Of a stretch of DNA of 64,000 nucleotides, positions 10,082 through 19,645 are shown in pieces. The position numbers were made by a program, and so were the translations under genes. Under the pieces are notes generated by a model that was not told the origin of the DNA, searched no databases, and saw only the letters and a list, made by a program, of their open reading frames with translations. Positions within the stretch are counted from its first letter, which is position 1, and each line of letters starts with the position of its first letter. The stretch comes from Nemertoderma westbladi (lineage: Eukaryota > Xenacoelomorpha > Nemertodermatida > Nemertodermatidae): positions 1-64,000 of the forward strand of contig JAUCBJ010001002.1 in NCBI GenBank assembly GCA_032718475.1, read 5' to 3'.

Positions 10082-10653
10082 CCTTAAAAGTGATTCGTTG
10101 GTAGATCGGGATGATGGATTCCAAATATAATTTTTCTCAACAAAGAATTAGGTTCCCTGCAACAACGACATCTCCCCATCGTTACCAACGAACCCTCTAA
10201 GATAAAAATGTCGAAAGAGATACCGATTTATAAAGCCCTTCTTGTAGATTGAAAGCGAAGACGAGTTGATATTTCGAAATTAACAAATTTTATTATCATT
10301 TAGTTTATTTTAGTTATTCTAACCATAAACAATATACAGTATGACGAAATAATTGTGGGGATATGGAAATACACCTTATATTATCAAGTGACTTATATCT
10401 GTCAGGGCAAAAACATTTCATGGTGTTTGGAAATATGCGACAGGGTTGGGAAGGATTGAAATGTACGTAGGAGTTAATAGTTATACTGTAATAGGCGATC
10501 AAAGTTTGTTACGATTATTTGAATTTTAAATTTAATATACAAAGTGTAAAAAGTGCCGGGGACATATGATATGGTGTCCCCCCCTAACTGAAAAGTGGGA
10601 GGGACGTGTCCCCCCCCCCCCCCCCCTCCTATGGTTGCGCCATTGCGACCTCG

Positions 10654-11055
10654 GACGATTATACTGTATTAGTACTGCACCTTGTTTTTTTTATTACACA
10701 CTGTCTCCAAAGTTATACAAATTAAACATAGTCAATCAAGTAAATAACTCATTCTAAAGTAGGTTATTTATAAACAATCAAAAGCTGTTGCTTAATCCTC
10801 ATTCCTTGAAAACTTTACCGCAAAACCAAATAATATAAATGCTACGATGTCTAACTGAGGTTAATATATTTTTTAATCATAAAAGATCCAAGTTGAAATT
10901 AAAATGTTAAATAACGAGATGCGGGAACTAAAGACTGGAAATTTGTACCTTTTAAGTTTGAAGAAAGTAACGACTCGTTTGCATCAGGAGGAACTAAAGA
11001 AGCGGGAAATATCTTCCTGGCCTGTTGTATTTATTACATATACTAACTAAGTCGC
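10654..11055. other. Unique interior of foldback-like element A, right half
   Basis: AT-rich, no recognisable coding sequence. It joins the left interior (9119-9384) once the hAT-like insertion is removed. Confidence 0.4.
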
Positions 11056-11350
11056 TAGACGCGGGCACTAATGTCTCACGGGCACTAATGTCTCGCGGGC
11101 ACTAATGTCTCGCGGGCACTAATGTCTCGCCGGCACTAACGTCTCGCGGGCACTAATGTCTCGCGGGCACTAATGTCTCGCGGGCACTAATGTCTCGCCG
11201 GCACTAACGTCTCGCGGGCACTAATGTCTCGCGGGCACTAATGTCTCGCGGGCACTAATGTCTCGCGGGCACTAACGTCTCGCGGGCACTAACTTCCCAT
11301 GGGACATTAGTGCCCGCGATAATGCGACTAAGTGACCGCGGGCACTAACG
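11056..11350 (-). repeat. Right arm of element A, 17-bp array in inverted orientation
   Basis: About fifteen copies of GGGCACTAATGTCTCGC, the reverse complement of the left-arm unit. CGGGCACTAACGTCTCGC variants recur every few units. Near 11299-11318 a short inverted piece (CCCATGGGACATTAGTG) breaks the array. The unit is CpG-rich, in sharp contrast with the 33-bp satellite at 20-44 kb. Confidence 0.93.
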
Positions 11351-11358
11351 TCCCAAGA

Positions 11359-11369
11359 CCGCTAGGCCG
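11359..11369 (+). repeat. Right target-site duplication of foldback-like element A
   Basis: CCGCTAGGCCG repeats the left flank at 5695-5705. Directly after it the host element continues with TCTCTAGTT, its expected 3' terminus. Confidence 0.75.
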
Positions 11370-11376
11370 TCTCTAG

Positions 11377-11700
11377 TTAGAATTATTGGAGGGGTAGTAT
11401 ATCTCCCGGCTATCTGCATACACAGGCCCTACAGGCCTAATATCGCGATATACTTATCTATATATCCTAGTACTAATATATTTCCTATTTAGTTTTAATG
11501 TTCCACTAAGTGACTAATGATTTACTACTATAATTGTAATTTGTTAAGTGATTTGATTGAGTAATTAATGTATATGTTTTTACCATTTTTATGACTATAA
11601 GATTAATTAGTAATTATGTACTATGTACCCAAATTGTTGATTATAGGAACATTGCCGAACATGTACACGTGACAATTCTTGCCTTGCCTGTAACATTGCT
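11377..11700. other. Unannotated spacer
   Basis: AT-rich sequence following the Helitron-like 3' end. No gene or repeat recognised. Confidence 0.35.
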
Positions 11701-11860
11701 GTATACGTTATCAGTATTATTTGTATTTCTATTGAGGATTGGAAGGGTCATTGGAAGGGCTAATTAATATAAACATTGGATATTGGACTCAATGCTACCC
11801 TTGAAGACAACCATAAAATATGTAAAAATAAATAAATAAATAATGTAAAATAAATATAGA
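11700..11860 (+). mobile_element. Possible LINE 3' end with (TAAA)n tail
   Basis: A GGAAGGGTCATTGGAAGGGC stretch is followed by ACCCTTGAAGACAACC and then AAAAATAAATAAATAAATAA. The layout resembles the untranslated 3' end of CR1/L2-type LINEs, whose tails are short tandem repeats. No adjacent coding remnant supports it, so this is a weak call. Confidence 0.35.
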
Positions 11861-11954
11861 ATTATTTATGTTTGAACCGTTACCATAAATGAGGTGAACA
11901 TATTTTTAAGGAACAGCCAATTAGAATCCCAATGCTTATTATATTTCGGCATGA

Positions 11955-12020
11955 GTTGCTACTGGCGCAGTGGTCCAGTAGGATAGCGCGCAGGTTGCAG
12001 TTCGAATCTGGGTCGGTACA
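11955..12020 (+). mobile_element. tRNA-derived SINE-like head
   Basis: An A-box-like TGGCGCAGTGG (11963-11973) and a B-box-like AGTTCGAATCT (11999-12009) are 36 bases apart start to start, shorter than the roughly 44 of a normal tRNA. The folding arms of a functional tRNA are not evident. Internal RNA polymerase III promoter boxes followed by unrelated sequence are the hallmark of tRNA-derived SINEs. A single copy in this window cannot prove a family. Confidence 0.4.
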
Positions 12021-13378
12021 TTTTGTATTTTGTGCAATTTATTTTCTGTTTCGCCAAATTAGATAAGCCAATGGAGTGCGTACAACACGTGAACTGAGTA
12101 GTTGGGCCAACCATATGGTGTTTGATAATTTATTGGTCCAATGTGAGCCCATGGAATGTGGTAGAATGTTCTAGTGGATTCCATGCCTATGTAAGGTGCC
12201 GTTTGCCCTTCGGTTATCACTAATACTTATCACCTTCACTAACTTCTAATATCACTGCTAAGTTTAGTTTAGTTTTGATAAATCATTTAGTCATTTTTAC
12301 GTTAAAATATACAGCAAACTCTGAAAATGTAGTTTTTAGCGTATCTATTTCGAACAGCCAAACGCTTCGGAGAATGGCTGCCTATAAACCTTTAGGCCAC
12401 AGCATACTCACTACAGAAAATACTCACTCCCACTGATGCTCTGGTCTGAATCCAGAACCGCCTCTATGCCAGCTGGACTTCCTGACTGACTCGGGAAAAC
12501 CCAAGTTACGGATGGCGATCCTGGCTGTCGCTGTCCGTCGTCACTCCTGATTTCGTCTGACTGCTGGGATGAACTTCCAGCACATGAGAGTATTTGGGTG
12601 GAAGGTAAGTCTGACTCACAATCTTATAAGTCCGACATACCCACTTACTTACCTGTTAAGGTTTTCTGATGTTTCCACCGAGTGTTGAAATTCTAAATTG
12701 TTCTAAATTTTATCGAAAAGTTGGCTGCATATAGCAGGGATAATTTTCGAAAATTTCAAGTCAAAATTTAAAATTCAAATAACTTTATTCGAATTTTATT
12801 TTAATGTAATTATCAAGTCAAATTGTTCAAGTTCTGGTATGGTATATAAAAAATAAATAAACAATGGTATGGTATGGCTCCCAACACGATCAAGCAATCT
12901 GACTTAGTTCAGGAAACCTTCAATCTCGATATTTATTTGGGATTTAATTTAATTTATTAAATTAAGCACATTTTAAATTGTGACGTTACATTTTTACTTG
13001 GGTGAAACTGAATTACTTTCACTTTTGCAAGGCTCACAAGTACACCGGTAGCAACGCAACTTACCCCAAGAGACGTCAACAACCTCCGTCGCGTACCAAT
13101 GATGAGGATGTTCTATTCCGTCCAATCGTACCAAACTTGTCGACTGTCGGCGAATCTTGTTATCAGCTACATCGTCCAACGTCCCTGTAAGTCGTAACTC
13201 GGTTAAAATAAACAATTCAGCCTCAAGTAAAACTACTGACGTCGCTACAATTTGCCAAAACACGAGACTGTCCTTATGGGTACAGCCTCAATCACAAACT
13301 TGGTGCTAAAATCCACAGGTCAAAACTATATTAAATGCACAAAACTCGCTGTAAGTTTTTTATCACAGCTATTCTATT
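12021..13378. other. Unannotated spacer
   Basis: Several short open frames exist (for example 12994-13263 minus and 13002-13190 plus, which overlap on opposite strands). None has recognisable content. No RNA gene or repeat family seen. Confidence 0.35.
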
Positions 13379-13545
13379 GTTGTATCAATGTAAAATGTAT
13401 CAATGTTGTACCAATGTTAAATATATCAATGGTGTATCAATGTAAAATGTATCAATGTTGTATCAATGTAAAATGTATCAATGTTGTATCAATGTAAAAT
13501 GTATCAATGTTGTATCAATCTAAAATGTATCAATGTTTTTTTTTA
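13379..13545 (+). repeat. 26-bp array of TGTATCAATG motifs
   Basis: Repeating TGTTGTATCAATGTAAAATG with minor changes, each period holding two TATCAATG motifs. A shorter cluster of the same motif follows at 13625-13665 after about 80 unrelated bases. The plus-strand frame over it (Cys-Ile-Asn-Val repeats) is an artefact of the array. Confidence 0.85.
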
Positions 13546-13665
13546 CCACTCTTACAAGTCTTGTTTAATTACAGAATATTAAAAACTTTCAAAAATGCAC
13601 ACATAAAACAACACCAATCACCTATTGTTGTATCAATGCTGTATCAATGCTGTATCAATGTGTAA

Positions 13666-15447
13666 TACATCATCAATCGGTGTTGTTTCGTAATACATCC
13701 AAACATGTGCCGATTTTGCTATCAGGGTTCTTGCCTAACAATTTGCAATAAACCCCCCGAAGGGCACATATGTATAAACGACAAACTAATGCGATCAAAT
13801 AGCTCCCTAATAAACCAATAGGACGAAAGGCGCGATTGCCAGGACGCAATGTGCATTTACAATAATTCTGACAAGAGAAAATTACACAACTTAAAAATTT
13901 AGCCAAAAGAGAGAGAATGTGGTGACAAATAATGGCTGAATAGTACCGCTATTATAGCAGGAAGAATTCACGGACTACGGACACACACACGCAAGAAAAC
14001 CCGATCTGTTGTCCAAGTAAAAGTAAAAGCGTTTAAATATAAATCTGAGGCGATGCCATAGTGCAGTTATAAACTGTTAAAATGTAACTCAAGTCACACG
14101 CATACAGGAGAGACAAGTAGTGATAAGTCGAGATCAAGTGGTCATATGAAAGCAGTCAACAGGTAGAAAGGTTCAAGCACTTACCGAGTTCCCGGCCCTT
14201 AGCGTCAACAAGAATCCTTCCCGTCTAAATCCCCTAATAAAACTGCAAACTAAATAACACAGATTATTCTGAAGTTGTGAAACTAATGGTCCTAACTAGG
14301 TGCCGTGAACTTAGTGTAAAGAACACACTTAGGTGTCCATCTAACTTTTACACTTGCACAACAGACACACAGAAAACATGTCACAACCCGACAGTAGAAT
14401 AAGATAAGAAGATAGGATGTGAGAGGAAAGAATGGAATGTGTAATCTGGGATATGAGAGGAAAAAGGAGGATGTGGAATATTGGATATGTTGATACAACA
14501 AAGGCAGACTTAGATTAATAAAGATTAAATAAAATTTACATAACTAAACAGACGGATTAACCAACACTTACCGACATATATACAACACAGTCACGAACTA
14601 ATTTACCTTAAACAACCCAATACATACAATGACACCCATACGCCCTGCTATATAATAACCCCAGTAATTTAACGCTACGTGCCGCACTGTGCTCAAGTGA
14701 CGGTTTGACGTCACACACTGCTTCCCCGCATACCTGTCACCGTGGCTTGGCGCCCTTCATCGAGAGGATAAGACTTTCCTAACTACGTCATGGATGATCG
14801 GTTGAGAGCCCGCCCGTTGAATTAAAAGCACATCGAGGAAGATATATGATGGTGTTGAAGGATAAAATTAAATATACTAATAATTGCGACCCACCAAAGG
14901 CCGCCAAATGTATTATATTTACATTATGATAAATTTATAATAATTTAGTTTTAAATGTATGGCTCATCCGTTTGCAAATTGTGAATTTGAAGGAAGGCAA
15001 AATAATTATAAAGAACCTGCCTATTAATAGGCCAGGGTAGTTTTTGTCAAGAGTTGAGCCGTTCAATAACACGATGTGGTTCTGTGTGTATAACCATCCA
15101 ATATCTCAAAAACTCAAGCAGTTACGCAAAAATTGTAATAACAAACTCTACATAAATTTTGGTTGCGCACAAGACTGTATATTTTTTGTGGCGTTTCGAT
15201 CACGGGATCACTGAAAAATAGCGGTTTTGAAAATTTAATGTCGAATTTCACCGATTTCAACTCGTCGAGTATGCACCAACTTTTTTATTTGGGTTATTCA
15301 GTCACTTGAGCAACATATTTGTGCCTCAGAATCTTTTCAAATATCGCCAATCTCGCACATAACGTCGCCAAAATTTGTTAGTCCGGCAAAAAAACGCACA
15401 AATTCGTCTAAAAGAGTAAATTATTGGTTGTAGAATAATATGATTCA
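13666..15447. other. Unannotated spacer
   Basis: No supported gene. Short frames at 13673-13906 and 14292-14501 (both minus) show no motif. Composition is unremarkable and slightly AT-rich, with a GC-richer patch around 14680-14830. Confidence 0.35.
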
Positions 15448-15598
15448 ACTAGAAAAGCCAGCAAGCTGGCTATAAGGAGACCGTCCATATAGACACACTT
15501 CGTGTTAGTTGGGTCCCTCATCATTATCATTATCATCAACCTATAAACCATTTAAACGGCCCAGTGATTACAATTCAATTACCTGGCCTCCCATCTGC

Positions 15599-15612
15599 AG
15601 TAACATAGCAGT
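15599..15612 (+). repeat. Target-site duplication of LINE copy 2 (left)
   Basis: AGTAACATAGCAGT recurs at 17390-17403 directly after the LINE's AGT tail. Twelve extra bases (AGAATACCAATA) separate the left copy from the first LINE base, a common untemplated addition at 5'-truncated LINE junctions. Confidence 0.75.
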
Positions 15613-15623
15613 AGAATACCAAT

Positions 15624-17288
15624 AAAAGCCAACCAACCACCAAGGTTAAGGCTGAATCACCAGCCGATCGCCTCAATGGTTGGAAAGCCCACTTTGAAAA
15701 GCTCCTCAATAATGACAGGGTATTGCCTGATAACTTTATAGAAGTAAAAGTGTCTGAGTCTGTACTCCCAGATATTCCCATTGGCGATATCTCCTTTGCA
15801 GAAGTGAAGGCTGCTGCAAAGAGCATTAAGACCAATCGTGCCAGTGGAGTAGATGGTGTTCCCCCTGAGGTCTTTAAAATACTTGAGTGTTTAAAGCTCA
15901 TCTATCCCATCATAGTAGACATGTACCGAACAACAAGAGTCCCACAAGAAATGAAAACAAATAAGTTGGTGCCAGTTCCCAAGAAGGGCAACCTAACACT
16001 CTATGGTTCTTTTCGGGGAATCTCATTGATCTCGATTGCTGCAAAGCTATACAATAGGATTCTATTAAATCGCATCAGGGATCCCATTGAGAGACTGCTC
16101 CGTGGAAATCAGAATGGGTTCCGTAAAGGTCGTGGGACCATGGAGCCCATTTTGGCACTTAGAAGGATAATTGAAAAATTATCAAAAAAGAAAGACAGGC
16201 ATCTGGCTGTTATCTTTGTTGACTTCTTCAAGGACTTTGATTCACTCTCTCGCTCACGTATGTTCAGCATACTTTCATTATATGGGATTCCTGATGAAAT
16301 TATTGCAGCAATCACATCAGTATACGATGGTTCGACAACATTTGTGTCTACTGTTGACGGTGACACAGAACCATTTGAAGTGTTATGGGGCGTCCTCCAA
16401 GGAGACACACGTGCACCATTCTTGTTCATTATTGTGGTTGACTATGTTCTACGCATGTCCTTAGATCATCATAATGATGATGGGGTGATGATAACTCCAC
16501 CTACTGGCTCCAGAAGTCGAGGAAATCCTGCCAAGTACCTAACTGATCTAGACTTTGCTGATGACTTAGGAGTACTCTCAGAATCATTAGAGGGAGCCCA
16601 ACGGCTCCTCAGCTCATTAGAACATGCTGCTTCTAGTGTTGGTCTTTTTATTAACTCCAGAAAGACCAAAATTTTGACAGTTAACTTTGAAAGTCCTCAG
16701 CAAGTCTCTGATCGGATGAGCATAAGCTCAAAGGATGGTATGCTTGAGCATGTGGACGACTTCTGTTACCTGGGATCATGGATCCTGATGTCAGGTGAGG
16801 ACCTTCGAATACGTAAGGGAAAGGCATGGGCAGCCTTGAATAGGCTTTCCAGGATTTGGAAGTCACCGAGAATTAATCGGAAACTTAAGGTCCGATTATT
16901 TAGAGCAGCAGTAGTTCCAGTACTCCTCTACGGGAGTCCATGCTGGGCTCTAACTGCTGAGGACACCAAATCTCTGGATGGCACATTCACAAGAATGCTA
17001 CGCCGGGTTCATTGTGTCAAGTACAATGCACACATCTCCAACCAGACACTATATAACATTGGAGGTGTCTCATTGGTTCCCCCAAGCTTGTCACTAGAAC
17101 AAAATCGCCTCCGCTTTGCAGGACATTGCTTTCGCCGCGAGGACCAGCCAGTGCATAATCTTGTACTTTGGCAGCCTCATGGAGTGAATAAGCATGGTGG
17201 ACAGCCCATGACTTTCTTGAGACGCATCTTAAAGGACACTGGCCTTGAAGATGCGGATGATCTAGCAAATGTCATGGGTGATAGATAG
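15624..17288 (+). CDS. Non-LTR reverse transcriptase, 5'-truncated open frame
   Basis: About 554 codons are open without an in-frame start near the 5' end, because the copy is truncated; the frame is a remnant of a longer EN-RT polyprotein. In order it shows fingers (NRASGVDGVPPEVFK), GNQNGFRKGRGT, motif A (VIFVDFFKDFDS, with Asp in place of the Ala of other copies), GVLQGDTRAPF (Arg for the usual Leu), motif C LTDLDFADDLGV, thumb, the KVRLFRAAVVPVLLYGSPCW stretch and LRFAGHCFRREDQP. The catalytic aspartates are present. A four-base duplication (ATAG) near 17283 creates a stop that removes the last dozen or so residues (ELWRCNF..KPAQHS in other copies). No endonuclease is present, so it cannot move on its own. 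Confidence 0.88.
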   Translation, partial: KSQPTTKVKAESPADRLNGWKAHFEKLLNNDRVLPDNFIEVKVSESVLPDIPIGDISFAEVKAAAKSIKTNRASGVDGVPPEVFKILECLKLIYPIIVDMYRTTRVPQEMKTNKLVPVPKKGNLTLYGSFRGISLISIAAKLYNRILLNRIRDPIERLLRGNQNGFRKGRGTMEPILALRRIIEKLSKKKDRHLAVIFVDFFKDFDSLSRSRMFSILSLYGIPDEIIAAITSVYDGSTTFVSTVDGDTEPFEVLWGVLQGDTRAPFLFIIVVDYVLRMSLDHHNDDGVMITPPTGSRSRGNPAKYLTDLDFADDLGVLSESLEGAQRLLSSLEHAASSVGLFINSRKTKILTVNFESPQQVSDRMSISSKDGMLEHVDDFCYLGSWILMSGEDLRIRKGKAWAALNRLSRIWKSPRINRKLKVRLFRAAVVPVLLYGSPCWALTAEDTKSLDGTFTRMLRRVHCVKYNAHISNQTLYNIGGVSLVPPSLSLEQNRLRFAGHCFRREDQPVHNLVLWQPHGVNKHGGQPMTFLRRILKDTGLEDADDLANVMGDR

Positions 17289-17389
17289 GGAGTTGTGGAG
17301 GTGCAATTTTTTTGACAAGCCGACACAGCATTCTTAAAAATGCAGCTGCAATGCAGCATGCCGATCCTAGTAGTAGTAGTAGTAGTAGT
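15624..17389 (+). mobile_element. RTE-like LINE, copy 2, 5'-truncated, young
   Basis: Begins abruptly at AAAAGCCAACCAACC, inside the linker before the reverse transcriptase, and runs to the LINE 3' end with about eight AGT triplets. The flanking AGTAACATAGCAGT duplication supports target-primed insertion. Compared with the other copies it has the longest uninterrupted frame and the longest tail, suggesting it is the most recent insertion of this family here. Confidence 0.88.
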
Positions 17390-17739
17390 AGTAACATAGC
17401 AGTGAGTAACCTTATAGATTATTGTCATAGGATTCACTGGGAAGAGCTATTCATCTGGTGGGGTAATACATTATACAAACTTACAGTTGATGTTTGATTA
17501 CTGTCTGGGTTAGAGTGAGATAGTAATAAATTTGGCAAGTAATATACTTACTTCTCTGCAGTTTGGGCTATCCATTCAAGAAATAGTAGTAGCTTACTAG
17601 GCCCACATGAGTACCAGCAGCTGGTGTTTCTATCGTTGAGTTGATTGCAATTTTCGTATTTCCATTTTTGCTCACTCAGGGTACTGCGGTACTGGTTAAG
17701 GGGCAGGTTCGTTTAAAGCCAGCTTGCTGGCTTTCTAGT

Positions 17740-19144
17740 GGAGCAATCGATACAAATAGTTAACAGGCGATGAGCCATTGGTCAATGTGATTACCGCGTA
17801 TGAATATTTTAGTGTAGTACATCATAAATAGTTAATTAATTTAAATTATTCACCAATATAATTTTGACAATATGGTCCTAACGTGTTATACCCAATTGCG
17901 TATTAGCGCCAGTATTGCGGTCTGAATAATACTGTAATAAGCCTACAACTTTGACGGAGCACAGTTAGTTGGCCTACTACTATGTAAATCTGTTGACAAA
18001 AAACAGGTTGAAGTTCTGAATTTATGTGGGCCTAGGCCTAGACTGCTAGGCCTAAAAAAATAAATCTGAAAAGTCTGAGATTGGCTCACAAGAATATGCA
18101 ATCTGAATTACCACATAGGGCAGTAACCTGTAGGCAGGTAGGGGGCCTCAGCTTACCGTAATGCAGTAAGGCTGAAGGCTGAACTGAATTTTCTGAATTA
18201 GGCCTATATTGTAATTTGCTTACCTGCCTATGTACTGATGTACCGGTACTAGGCAGGGTGAAGGAATGCCGGAATGTGTAGCCTAAGGTATCATAAAAAA
18301 TAAAAATTTGGTTATAATGGAGTGACTGAATCATATTCGATTAAATTTGGTTATAATGTTTGCGGCGAAACCTCTGAATCGCAGAATCTGAGAATCGTGT
18401 CAGTCTATCATCTGCGTTCTGTAGAACGATTGCCTACGCCGCTAAACAACGTTTTATTTGGTTGATCACTATTTCCATGGTACAGAATAAGCTGATAAGT
18501 ACAAAAAGGGATAATTATAATTGTCGTGTTGCTATAATATTTTGATATTGGTAATTGTTAAGTTGTAATGGATCAAACTGAATAAAAATATCTATGTTTA
18601 ATGTTTAATAATGTGGTGGAGGAAGCAGAAGCTTATTGCACCTGTGCAGACATAATATAAAACTACTTTCAAAATATTTAAACTAAAACAAACTAAGTAC
18701 CTTACCTACTACTACCTAGCACTAATTAATGTTGATAGGAGAGTACGTAAACGAAAGTATGTAGCATAAAATCATACTTAAAAAAAAACATGTGAAAAGT
18801 AATGTAAATTATGGCTGTGGAGCATAGGGCTTAAAAATATCTTAAATTACACAAAGTCCAACGTGAAATAAAATTATGGTTTACACAAATAGGACGAACA
18901 AATTTATATATTTAAAAACTTGATTTAATTATAGGTTGCATTTTTAAAACTTATATTTAATTATTTGGCTAAAATTAAAAGAAAGTTAAAAATTAAATTA
19001 AGAAAGAACAGTAAAGCCGCGAGTAAAAACTATTAAATGTACATAGTTAAAAACGTCGATTCTATAGGATCAAAGTAGATAAATACAGTTTGTCAATTAG
19101 TTATTAAGATATTAAATATTAATGATGTCTAATGTGTATAATTA
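17740..19144. other. Unannotated spacer with a small inverted repeat
   Basis: No gene recognised. An imperfect inverted repeat (GTTTGCGGCG at 18359 versus CGCCGCTAAAC at 18437) encloses about 70 bases. CTAGGCCTAGGC-type clusters occur near 18030. Confidence 0.35.
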
Positions 19145-19335
19145 AATGGTGATAAAAAAAGTTTTAATAGAGGTTAGAAAAAGTTAGTTAAAAGGTTAAA
19201 AAGTGGTGATATAAAGTTTTAATTAAGGTTAGAAAAAGTTTAAAAGTTAAAAAGTGGTGATAAAAGTTTTAATTAAGGCGAAAAAAATATTAAAAGTTAA
19301 TAAGTAAAAAGAGTAAAATGGAAGATATTTTACTT
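19145..19335 (-). repeat. Degenerate tandem repeat in a LINE 3' untranslated region
   Basis: Three loose copies, about 55-60 bp each, of a unit containing GTGGTGATAAAAGTTTTAAT, AAGGTTAGAAAAAG and TTAAAAGTTAA. It lies just beyond the stop of the LINE C-terminus at 19336, in the position of its 3' untranslated region. Confidence 0.6.
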
Positions 19336-19645
19336 TTACATAAACCACCATGATGGGGTAAACTTAAGCGGGAAATCTTTAAAGTGGGAGTTCAAATGGG
19401 TTTTAAAAGAGTTAAGGTTGGGGGCGGTGACAACATAATCGGAAAGCGAGTTCCAGGGATCTATAACTCGAAAGTAAAATGTTGAGTTCCTCTGCAGCAG
19501 CCGAGCACGGGGTTTCTGGAGCTTGAATGAGTGGCCGCGTAGACCAGTCGTGGAAAGTTCGAACATGCTGCAGTCAGCGTTGTCGATACCCGCAAGGTAA
19601 CGGTACACCTGGATCAGGTCGCGCGATAACGGCGATACTCAAGGG
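19336..19645 (-). pseudogene. CR1/L2-like LINE, C-terminal end of ORF2
   Basis: On the minus strand the sequence runs TLEYRRYR, then after a one-base shift RDLIQVYRYLAGIDN, and on through RGHSFKLQKPRAR, FYFRVIDPWNSLSDYVV and APNLNSFKTHL. The order LE-RR-R-DLI-x-x-Y followed by RGH, F-R-V-x-x-WNSL and LNSFK is a well-known C-terminal signature of CR1/L2/Jockey-group reverse transcriptases in invertebrates and fish. The upstream RT domain is absent. The frameshift near 19620 shows it is dead. Confidence 0.85.

Larger units (their letters stand above)
9385..10645 (+). mobile_element. hAT-like non-autonomous DNA transposon
   Basis: The left end is CAGGGGCGCAGCCACG and the right end, inverted, is CAATGGCGCAACCATA: 11 of 16 bases agree, and the CA..GGCGCA..CCA pattern is common in hAT ends. 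The flanking octamers are CGTCCTCG (9377-9384) and CGACCTCG (10646-10653), matching at 7 of 8, consistent with the 8-bp hAT duplication. Long G or C runs lie just inside both ends and in the interior. No transposase frame remains. The interior holds a 43-bp minisatellite. It sits inside foldback-like element A and therefore inserted after it. Confidence 0.75.
5706..11358 (+). mobile_element. Foldback-like transposon A with 17-bp-repeat inverted arms
   Basis: The ends are inverted: the left begins ATTGGGGGACGTTAGTG and the right end, read on the minus strand, is TCTTGGGACGTTAGTG. Both run into arrays of a 17-bp unit (GACGTTAGTGCCCGCGA) in opposite orientations. The flanks carry CCGCTAGGCCG on both sides, and joining them restores the terminal hairpin of the Helitron-like host as seen at 51.48 kb. 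The element has been interrupted by a LINE (5773-8808) and a hAT-like element (9385-10645). Without these and their duplications it would be about 1.3 kb. No transposase frame is visible, so it is non-autonomous. Foldback elements of this layout are known from Drosophila and are linked to Mutator-like transposases with about 9-bp duplications; that affiliation is inference. Confidence 0.75.
5160..11376 (+). mobile_element. Helitron-like non-autonomous element, copy 1, split by a later insertion
   Basis: Its body (5160-5705) matches the copy at 50353-51506. Both begin TTAGCAAGTCG followed by a short palindrome (CAAGTC..GACTTG). Both share the conserved stretch around ACGATTTTGATGAAATTTTG, and both approach a terminal hairpin (GGGCC GCTA GGCCC-type). 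The hairpin here is interrupted at 5705 and resumes at 11359, ending CTCTAG before T at 11376. A hairpin about 6 bases before a terminal CTAG with T following fits the Helitron 3' end rule (CTRR, insertion next to T). No protein is encoded, so it would depend on a helicase-transposase supplied elsewhere. Helitron classification is inferred from ends only. Confidence 0.5.
15448..17739. mobile_element. Element with inverted terminal hairpins (Helitron/Helentron-like), carrying a nested LINE
   Basis: The left end reads ACTAGAAAAGCCAGCAAGCT and the right end, inverted, reads ACTAGAAAGCCAGCAAGCTG: almost identical inverted ends, each containing the palindrome AGCCAGC..GCTGGCT. The segment at 17404-17640 is, on the minus strand, homologous to the body of the Helitron-like copy at 5400-5640 (shared pieces around AACACCAGCTG, AGAGAAGTATATTA and AGCTCTTCCCAGTGAATCCT). 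No target duplication is visible. The hairpin plus CTAG followed by T at the right end again resembles a Helitron 3' end. Classification is tentative. Confidence 0.5.

Noticed and set aside
11955-12020. A functional tRNA gene
   Set aside because: The box spacing is too short and no acceptor or anticodon stem can be drawn.
15575-15901. Antisense frames over the reverse transcriptase (also 16109-16429, 59723-60202, 7986-8333)
   Set aside because: They mirror conserved coding sequence on the other strand and disappear with the LINE copies' own frameshifts.
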